In this document: piece by piece, positions 53,793 to 59,923 of the stretch
How the letters are laid out: each line of letters begins with the position of its first letter
How positions within the stretch are numbered: position 1 is the stretch's first letter
Assembly: GCA_030430575.1 (NCBI GenBank)
Contig: JAUIKF010000027.1
Span: forward strand, 43,376-107,375
Direction: 5' to 3'
DNA length: 64,000 bases
Source: Bacteroidia bacterium
GTDB lineage: Bacteria > Bacteroidota > Bacteroidia > J057
Made by a program: the position numbers and the translations under genes
Notes under the pieces: generated by a model
Databases searched by the model: none
What the model was told of the DNA's origin: nothing
What the model saw: only the letters and a program-made list of their open reading frames with translations

Positions 53793-54176
53793 ATGAAAGA
53801 AAAACAGTTTGATTTTAAAGATCCCAAAAACCGTTTTTGGGAGCTAATCCAAAATGCCAATGGGGACAAAAAAACTTTTTACGATATTCTTTATCGATTT
53901 TCGTTAGAAGAACTTATTGAATTTAAAGGCGAGTTTACGAAAGCTGAAGAGAAACTTTGGACAATAGACCATTACGAAGCTATGGGAATATCAATATCTG
54001 AAGATACGTTTGATGATACGAGGCTTTATGTAGTAAGTCAAGGTAGTGACTATTATTTCGATGTATTAAATAATCCAAGTAAAATGATCAAAGGAGGAGT
54101 TGAAATAGACGACCCAAAGTTAATTTATTGGGCCATTGGCGAGGTTTCATGGGATAAGTTTGAAGAGGACATATAA
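53793..54176 (+). CDS. Probable immunity protein, DUF4240-like
   Basis: A 127-residue acidic cytoplasmic protein with no signal peptide. The N-terminal half matches the DUF4240 layout: FWELIQNANGDKKTF, then LEELIEFKGEFTKAEEKLW. SQGSDYYFDVLNNPSKM and YWAIGEVSWDKFEE follow. DUF4240 and similar small acidic proteins often sit beside polymorphic toxins. Its location 30 bases after the nuclease effector, before the next cargo gene, makes cognate immunity the best guess. A role as effector chaperone is the main alternative. The family match is from memory of the pattern and moderate. Confidence 0.6.
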   Translation: MKEKQFDFKDPKNRFWELIQNANGDKKTFYDILYRFSLEELIEFKGEFTKAEEKLWTIDHYEAMGISISEDTFDDTRLYVVSQGSDYYFDVLNNPSKMIKGGVEIDDPKLIYWAIGEVSWDKFEEDI

Positions 54177-54270
54177 AGGCTAGGTGCTAGTATAAGCTGA
54201 TTCCATATTCTCCCCCATTCACCCACCTATCCCGCCACTCACAAACTCTCTCTTCCTTTCCCCCCTAAAA

Positions 54271-54293
54271 CTTCCCATATTTAATATGGGGAG
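54271..54293. promoter_or_regulatory. 23-base palindrome ahead of the second cargo block
   Basis: CTTCCCATATT-T-AATATGGGGAG is an 11-1-11 dyad with one G-T mismatch, centred at 54282. It lies 95 bases after the stop of the immunity candidate and 104 bases before the next ATG (54397), in the longest gap inside the locus. No T-run follows, so an operator for a separately controlled cargo promoter is as likely as a terminator. Confidence 0.4.
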
Positions 54294-54396
54294 GTATTCC
54301 CTGTCAGCGGATAAGGCTTTTTCGATAAAATCCCTAGCAGAATATTCCGCAAAAAATAGTATATTGACTACACATATTTACGAAATACGAGGTATC

Positions 54397-55155
54397 ATGA
54401 AGTACTCCAGCAAAAAGAGCCGTAGGCACAGAAATCCGCATAACAATGACGGGGAAAAGAACCAGCATTTTTTCGCTAAATCCAAAGTAGACCCTACCCC
54501 CGCCAAGGGTGCCTTTTTTCAACCGAAACTCACGATAGGCGCTCCCGGTGATAAATACGAACAAGAGGCCGATGCCATGGCTGACCAAGTCGTCAATCAC
54601 CAAAACGGAAAAGGAGGGGCTACCGCACAAGGAGCTGGTATCCAGCAAAAGGAGGAAGGCATGATCTCCCGTATGGGGGGCGAAGAGGAAATGAAGGAGA
54701 AACCCGAACTACAACGCGAAGGCGAGGAGGAAAAGTTGGACCAAAAGCCTGAGCTACAAGCGCAGGGGGGCGAGGAGGAGTTGAAGGAGAAACCTGAGCT
54801 TCAGCGTGCCGAGGAAGAAGACATGGCGGGAGCCGCCAAGCAAGAGGCAGGCGCACGCACAGCCAGTGCCCACATTGCTCATCAGGTCAAGCAGTCCCAA
54901 GGTAAAGGCCAAAAACTACCTACTTCCACACAGCAAGAAATGTCTGCTGTGATGGGCCATGACTTCAGCGATGTCAATATCCATACAGGTAAGGACTCTG
55001 AAGCGATGAATAAGGAACTGAAAGCACAGGCTTTTACCCACCAAAACGACGTCTTTTTTAATGAAGGAAAATACAATCCTGAGAGTAGCAGTGGCAAGCA
55101 TTTGTTGGCGCATGAGCTGACTCATGTGGTGCAGCAGAATAAATCTGAAAAATAA
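54397..55155 (+). CDS. DUF4157 protein without a payload domain
   Basis: ATG at 54397 gives 252 residues (an upstream in-frame start at 54286 overlaps the palindrome and adds unrelated residues). The N-terminus is basic (KYSSKKSRRHR), then HFFAKSK and PKLTIGAPGDKYEQEADAMAD, the leader shared with the large effector. Three copies of a K/D-x-KPELQ repeat (MKEKPELQREGEEE, LDQKPELQAQGGEEE, LKEKPELQRAEEED) form a Glu-rich linker. The C-terminal DUF4157 core has FSDVNIHTG, FTHQNDVFFNEGKYNPES and HELTH, then stops at VQQNKSEK. No toxin domain follows, so it may be an adaptor for the gene starting 3 bases later, or a protease-like effector in its own right. Confidence 0.75.
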   Translation: MKYSSKKSRRHRNPHNNDGEKNQHFFAKSKVDPTPAKGAFFQPKLTIGAPGDKYEQEADAMADQVVNHQNGKGGATAQGAGIQQKEEGMISRMGGEEEMKEKPELQREGEEEKLDQKPELQAQGGEEELKEKPELQRAEEEDMAGAAKQEAGARTASAHIAHQVKQSQGKGQKLPTSTQQEMSAVMGHDFSDVNIHTGKDSEAMNKELKAQAFTHQNDVFFNEGKYNPESSSGKHLLAHELTHVVQQNKSEK

Positions 55156-55158
55156 TCT

Positions 55159-56775
55159 GTGAAAGGAAAAAGCAACAGGTCCCCAAAATCCAAACGGACC
55201 AAAAGAAGCAGGAGAACTAAACCTTTCTTTGCCAAAGAAGGGCTAGATACCCTTTCTGATAATCAAGCTTTCTTTAAAGCAGGAAGAGATAAGAAAAAAG
55301 CAGAAATTCATCATGGCCAGACTTCACATGCTTTAAATCGCCTATTAGGAGCAGAAGCTTTTACCTATGGCAATCATGTATTTTTTGGGCAAGGCAAATA
55401 TCAACCAACTTCCAATTCAGGCCAAGAACTCCTTCGTCACGAACTGACCCATGTTCAACAGCAAAAAGGGAAACCCCCTGTCATTCAGCGAAGGGCTTTA
55501 AATTCTGCTGAAGAAAAAGCTGCTATTGCTTTTGCCAAAGCGAACTACGATGAACGTTCTCGGAGAATCCTGCAGATAATTACAGGCGCAGGGATAGATG
55601 GGGTATTTGGGCCGCTTTCAGCACGCTCAGTCTCCAATTTTCAAACAGCTAACGGCATTGCAGACCACGGAAAAGTAGAGGAAGCTACGTTAAATAAAAT
55701 GATTTCCGATAGGGTGACTAAGGGGCGTCAGGAACATGCCATTCAACTCGTTTTGGATTTTTATAATATTAGCCTGGGGGATGTGTTGTCCGTGCGGTTT
55801 GACCCGAGTGCGATAAGAATTGCATCGGCATTTCCCTTTATAATGGTTCCCGCTGATACGACCTTCACTACCGGCAATCAAAGATTGATTCGTGTCAGTG
55901 CGACAGCATTTGGCAGTGCGAAGCAATTAAAAGACGTCATCCTAGCAGAAAAAAGCCGCCCTGCACCTGCTGTAGCTCCTGTAAGTACAATGCCTACTCG
56001 TCTCAATGCTACTAAGAAATCAAAGGCCATTGCCTTTATGAAAACCAATTATAAAGACCCTCGCGCTATTCATATTCTTCAGGGATTAATAGGTTCTCCT
56101 CTTACTGGGGTTATTGGGGAGGATTTGGTGCAGCGTATTGCTGAAGTACAAGCCACCAACAGCCTTGGAAGCATTGATGGGAAGGTGGGAAAAAATACCT
56201 TGAAGCATTTTTTTCTGCAATTGAGAACTGCTGGAGAAAATGATGCGGCGATCCGTTTGATCACTGAATTTTATAATTTTAAAGATAAAGACAATCTTCT
56301 TCAACTCTTTTTTGAGCCTTCAGTAAGTGGAAATGCCGATACAGATTTCAGACCAAATGAGCCCGTAAGAATTCGAATAGGCCTTACAGGAATAAGTCAG
56401 GCCTTCGAGCGAGTTGTCCATACCATAGCGCATGAGTTTGAGCATGCCCGTCGTTTAAAACAGGGAATTGTGTCTGCACATACCCATGAGTTTTTAGGAG
56501 AATCGATTGAGATATTAAGTCACGGAATGTCTGAAGAGATTTTAGAGACAACAGCTCCCGGAACCCCAGGACATATATTTGGCTTTGCGAGTGACGCACA
56601 GCGGGCAGTAAGTAACTGGAATGCAATGCCCCTCGCTGATCGAAAGAAATTCTGGTCGAAGTTTGTACGGGTTAGGAAAAAAGTCCTCAAACGAATAAAT
56701 GGTGGCACCCCTGCTCAAAAAATCCTTCATGCAACCTTAAAAGCAAATTATAAAGCTGTTGTGCGTCCACCTTAA
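55159..56775 (+). CDS. DUF4157-type effector with two PG-binding-like modules and a second HExxH
   Basis: GTG at 55159, 3 bases after the previous stop, begins 538 residues; no upstream leader remains. The N-terminus is very basic. A short DUF4157 (about 45-100) has AEIHHGQTS, FTYGNHVFFGQGKYQP and HELTH at 93. Two roughly 150-residue units follow, each a PG-binding-like helical domain (GAGIDGVFGPLSARSVSNFQ; GSPLTGVIGEDLVQRIAEVQ) plus an AIxLxxxFYN segment. The second unit ends in HTIAHEFEHARR (HEFEH at about 425), a zinc-metallopeptidase motif absent from the first. The product may be a peptidoglycan-targeted or protein-cleaving toxin. Confidence 0.75.
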   Translation: MKGKSNRSPKSKRTKRSRRTKPFFAKEGLDTLSDNQAFFKAGRDKKKAEIHHGQTSHALNRLLGAEAFTYGNHVFFGQGKYQPTSNSGQELLRHELTHVQQQKGKPPVIQRRALNSAEEKAAIAFAKANYDERSRRILQIITGAGIDGVFGPLSARSVSNFQTANGIADHGKVEEATLNKMISDRVTKGRQEHAIQLVLDFYNISLGDVLSVRFDPSAIRIASAFPFIMVPADTTFTTGNQRLIRVSATAFGSAKQLKDVILAEKSRPAPAVAPVSTMPTRLNATKKSKAIAFMKTNYKDPRAIHILQGLIGSPLTGVIGEDLVQRIAEVQATNSLGSIDGKVGKNTLKHFFLQLRTAGENDAAIRLITEFYNFKDKDNLLQLFFEPSVSGNADTDFRPNEPVRIRIGLTGISQAFERVVHTIAHEFEHARRLKQGIVSAHTHEFLGESIEILSHGMSEEILETTAPGTPGHIFGFASDAQRAVSNWNAMPLADRKKFWSKFVRVRKKVLKRINGGTPAQKILHATLKANYKAVVRPP

Positions 56776-56785
56776 TTTTATTTCT

Positions 56786-57322
56786 ATGGTAAAAACACTC
56801 TCCATTTTCATTTTCCTCTTTTACAGTTGCCAAATTCAGTCAACCGAAAAACATACTCAGGCCTCCTCAGGTAAAAGCATTTCTATGGAAGAAAAAGAAT
56901 TGGAATTACAATTACATGCTACCTCCATAGAAGGCATGAGAAATTCCTATGAATTAGAGATATCCCTAGTGAATATTAGTGAAAAGGAGTTGATAGTTAA
57001 TAAACGTCTAAGTATGGGATATTTGGAGGATCACAATAGAGAACTTTATGTTGAAATTATTAATCCCCAAGAGAGAGAAAATACTGGTATTAAAACACGT
57101 CTATACGAAAGACATCCTCCAACTTATGAAGACTTTGGAACGCTAAAGGCTGGAGATTTTATTCACACTACCTTTAATCTTTTTGATTGGTGGGAGTTGC
57201 CCAAAGGAAAATTTCAGGTGAAAGTTTATTATCATGGAACCTCCAATCCTTATGTACAATACCCTGACCTGATTATAAAAGATACGATAGAATCTAACTG
57301 GTTAGAAATTGAAATGGATTAA
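56786..57322 (+). CDS. Small lipoprotein of unknown function, possible immunity protein
   Basis: ATG at 56786 gives a 178-residue protein with a signal peptide ending in the lipobox LFYSC (Cys at about residue 16). The mature part looks like one beta-sandwich (NSYELEISLVNISEKELIV, FGTLKAGDFIHTTFNLF, KGKFQVKVYYHG). Its family is unknown. It begins 10 bases after the metallopeptidase-like effector. A lipoprotein facing the periplasm would suit protection against a cell-wall or periplasmic toxin; this is inference only. Confidence 0.6.
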   Translation: MVKTLSIFIFLFYSCQIQSTEKHTQASSGKSISMEEKELELQLHATSIEGMRNSYELEISLVNISEKELIVNKRLSMGYLEDHNRELYVEIINPQERENTGIKTRLYERHPPTYEDFGTLKAGDFIHTTFNLFDWWELPKGKFQVKVYYHGTSNPYVQYPDLIIKDTIESNWLEIEMD

Positions 57323-57349
57323 GTTTCAACAAACTCCTTTATCAAGAAC

Positions 57350-58126
57350 ATGTACACCATCTCCATCGCCATACAAAAGGGAGGCTCAGGGAAAACCACC
57401 ACTGCCATCAACCTCGCTGCTGCCCTTCAACAAATGGGCAAGCAGGTCCTATTAGTAGACATGGACCCCCAAGCGAACTTGACCCAGTCTCTGGGATTTC
57501 GAGATGAACTTTCACCTACCATTTATCAGGCATTAAGAAAAATAGCACTTGACGATGCCATCGATTGGGCGGCGACGATCAAAAACAGTTGTGGATTGGA
57601 CCTATTGCCCGCCTCTTTGGAGTTGGCAAGTGCAGAATTAGAATTGGTGAGTATCTATGGGCGGGAACAATTGCTGAAAAAGATGCTGAAATCGCTTCCC
57701 AAATCCTACGATTTTGTCTTCGTTGACTGCCCTCCCTCTGTGGGTATTCTCACGGTAAATGCGCTTACTGCAAGTCAGCACTTACTCCTTCCCCTGCAGG
57801 CAGAGTTTCTGCCCCTCAATGGCTTAAGGAGCTTCATGAAGGTATTTAAGCTTATCCAAGCTCAAACCAATCAGGAACTGAAGGTATTAGGAATAGTGTT
57901 GACCAAATACGACGAGCGCAAGACGATGAATAGGGAAGTGAAGGAAATATTGGACCAGACGTACGGCAAACAAGTCTTCAGCAGCCGTATCCGCACCAAT
58001 ATTGCTTTGGCCAAAGCCCAAGAAAAGGGAGTAGACATCTTCTCTTTTGATAGAACTGCGAATGGCGCACTCGACTATATGAGCCTCGCTCAAGAATTCT
58101 TACAAAAACTGGACAGCACCCCATGA
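57350..58126 (+). CDS. ParA/Soj-like ATPase within the eCIS operon
   Basis: A 258-residue ParA-type deviant Walker ATPase: KGGSGKTTTAINLAAAL (residues 9-25, with the signature Lys), LLVDMDPQANLTQ and FVFVDCPPSVGILT. These proteins form ATP-dependent dimers that bind DNA or other surfaces and position cargo. No ParB partner is nearby. The stop overlaps the start of the AAA+ gene (ATGA at 58123), so the two are translated together. That makes spatial control of injection-particle assembly or segregation a reasonable guess. Confidence 0.9.
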   Translation: MYTISIAIQKGGSGKTTTAINLAAALQQMGKQVLLVDMDPQANLTQSLGFRDELSPTIYQALRKIALDDAIDWAATIKNSCGLDLLPASLELASAELELVSIYGREQLLKKMLKSLPKSYDFVFVDCPPSVGILTVNALTASQHLLLPLQAEFLPLNGLRSFMKVFKLIQAQTNQELKVLGIVLTKYDERKTMNREVKEILDQTYGKQVFSSRIRTNIALAKAQEKGVDIFSFDRTANGALDYMSLAQEFLQKLDSTP

Positions 58127-59484
58127 TTGATACTGATACGAGTTTACTCAAAGTCCGCCATCCGATCGAAGATTTTATCCCCTATTTCAATCGGGTGGTA
58201 GAGACGAGGATGGCCTTACACTTTGATCAGGAGCCTGGCTTTGCCTCCATTTTGGACATCCCTTTGCCTGACTTTGAGGGCAGTCCACACCCTTTTTTTT
58301 CTTACATTAATCAAAATCAACTCCCCCAAGAAGCGATCATTATCATTCTTCTTGCTTTGATCCCCCATATTTTCCCTGATCACTTAGATGATATTATCCA
58401 ACAAACCCTTCCAGAACCTGGAGAATTTCCGCAGTTAGGAGGCGTACGGGGAAAGAATTTCAGAGGTTTTCTCCCTACAGGTGAGACAGCCCTCTTCATT
58501 TTGGCAGGTATTGATTTAGACAAAAGGTTTCAAGCCTATAAATTCTTTCACCCAGAAGGGCTATTATCAAAAAAGCGCATCATTTGGTTGGAAGATGTAC
58601 CTGAAGGAGAGCCAGTGATGAGTGGTAAAATAATCCTTTCACAAGAATATATAGAATTATTCAGCTTAGGAGAGGTTTATCCTCCCCAATTTAGCCTTAA
58701 GTTTCCCGCTCAGCGGATTGAGACTCCGCTTGAATGGGATGATCTGGTCTTGGCACAAGAAACGATAGCCCAGATTCGAGAGTTGGAGGACTGGATTAGC
58801 TATTCGCCGCAGTTGATGGAGGAATGGGAAATGAATAGAAAACTGAAACCTGGCTACAGGGTTCTATTTCACGGCCCCCCAGGAACTGGCAAGACCCTGA
58901 CAGCTAGCCTTTTAGGAAAATATACCCAAAGGCCTGTCTTTAAGATTGATCTTTCTATGGTGGTGTCAAAGTTTATTGGGGAGACGGAAAAAAATCTTGC
59001 TAACCTATTAGCAAGAGCAGAAAATAAGGACTGGATTTTATTTTTTGATGAAGCAGATGCCTTATTTGGAAAACGTACCCAAGTCAAAGATGCTCACGAC
59101 AAATATGCTAATCAGGAGGTATCCTATTTGCTCCAGCGCATCGAAGGGTATAAGGGGCTTGTCATCTTAGCTTCCAATATCAAAAGCAATATTGATGAAG
59201 CATTCATTAGGCGATTTCAATCCATTATTCCCTTTCCGCTGCCCATGTCTACTGAGCGGCTCAGACTTTGGGAAAAAGCCTTCCCCAACCAAGTTAGTTT
59301 TACTTCTGATGTGAATCTACAACAATTAGCCCATCAATATGAGCTTTCAGGAGCTGAAATAATGAATATCGTTCAGTATACCTGTCTTAGAGCTCTTTCA
59401 AGAGGAGAATCTCTGATTACGAGGTTAGATATTTACGAAGGCATACGTCGCGAATATCAAAAAGAAGGTAGGATCATGCGGTAA
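58123..59484 (+). CDS. AAA+ ATPase of the eCIS locus (Afp15/Pvc15-like)
   Basis: A 453-residue AAA+ ATPase. The N-terminal 220 residues are family-specific; the ATPase core has Walker A GPPGTGKTLTASLLG (about 249), Walker B ILFFDEADALFG (about 305), and an IDEAFIRRFQ segment with arginine finger and sensor residues. Afp15-type ATPases are the most conserved eCIS markers; they are probably needed for assembly or loading of effectors. The gene overlaps parA by 4 bases and ends the locus. Confidence 0.93.
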   Translation: MIDTDTSLLKVRHPIEDFIPYFNRVVETRMALHFDQEPGFASILDIPLPDFEGSPHPFFSYINQNQLPQEAIIIILLALIPHIFPDHLDDIIQQTLPEPGEFPQLGGVRGKNFRGFLPTGETALFILAGIDLDKRFQAYKFFHPEGLLSKKRIIWLEDVPEGEPVMSGKIILSQEYIELFSLGEVYPPQFSLKFPAQRIETPLEWDDLVLAQETIAQIRELEDWISYSPQLMEEWEMNRKLKPGYRVLFHGPPGTGKTLTASLLGKYTQRPVFKIDLSMVVSKFIGETEKNLANLLARAENKDWILFFDEADALFGKRTQVKDAHDKYANQEVSYLLQRIEGYKGLVILASNIKSNIDEAFIRRFQSIIPFPLPMSTERLRLWEKAFPNQVSFTSDVNLQQLAHQYELSGAEIMNIVQYTCLRALSRGESLITRLDIYEGIRREYQKEGRIMR

Positions 59485-59520
59485 AGGGATCATTTCCCCA
59501 GCTTTCCAGATACTGGCACA

Positions 59521-59539
59521 CCCTTTGCCCACCAAAGGG
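59521..59539. terminator. Short hairpin after the last eCIS gene
   Basis: CCCTTTG-CCCAC-CAAAGGG forms a 7-bp stem with a 5-base loop, 36 bases after the AAA+ stop and 14 before the next ATG. No T-run follows, so terminator function is uncertain. Confidence 0.3.
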
Positions 59540-59552
59540 AAAACAGCCAGTT

Positions 59553-59759
59553 ATGCCCCGTACCATCCTCTTCCTCCTGCTGCTTTCAGCAGCCCTCAGC
59601 GCCGTCACGACCTGCTCGCAGGTCCCAGAGATGACAAGTGCAAGCAATTCTATTGAAGCAGCCGCTGCGCGCCTCCCCTCTCCTACTGCGCCTGCGGCGC
59701 AGCCAGATAGCCTGACCTTCGCCAGAGACTTTGTGCTGCCGAGCAGTATTGGGAACTAA
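59553..59759 (+). CDS. Small exported or lipoprotein-like ORF
   Basis: A 68-residue frame with an N-terminal signal (RTILFLLLLSAALSAVTTCSQ) whose Cys could be lipidated, although Thr at -1 is not ideal. The rest is Ala/Pro/Ser-rich with no domain (AAAARLPSPTAPAAQPDS). No relative is recognised. It lies between the eCIS locus and a tandem-repeat stretch, and may be the remnant of a longer gene. Confidence 0.4.
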   Translation: MPRTILFLLLLSAALSAVTTCSQVPEMTSASNSIEAAAARLPSPTAPAAQPDSLTFARDFVLPSSIGN

Positions 59760-59879
59760 TTTTGAATGATTGAATGCTGAATGCTTGCCCTGAGGCTTCT
59801 CGAAGGATTGAATGAGTCTGCTTCGATACGAGACCCTAACATTTACTCATTTTATCATTTATTCATCTAATCATTTCCC

Positions 59880-59923
59880 ATTCTATCATTCACTCATTCT
59901 ATCATTCACTCATTCTATCATTC
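59880..59923. repeat. 16-base tandem repeat
   Basis: ATTCTATCATTCACTC occurs twice in full and a third time in part (59880, 59896, 59912), preceded by degenerate CATTTATTCATCTAATCATT copies from about 59840. The array ends at the stop codon of the helicase gene on the minus strand. It is a simple-sequence repeat of a kind common in these genomes. Confidence 0.7.

Noticed and set aside
20139..59484. Prophage or type VI secretion system
   Set aside because: No capsid, portal, terminase, integrase, TssJLM membrane complex or ClpV is present. DUF4255, DUF5908 and the Afp15-like AAA+ ATPase point to an extracellular contractile injection system.
59840..59923. Possible CRISPR array
   Set aside because: Units are 16 bases with no spacers between them, so this is a simple tandem repeat.
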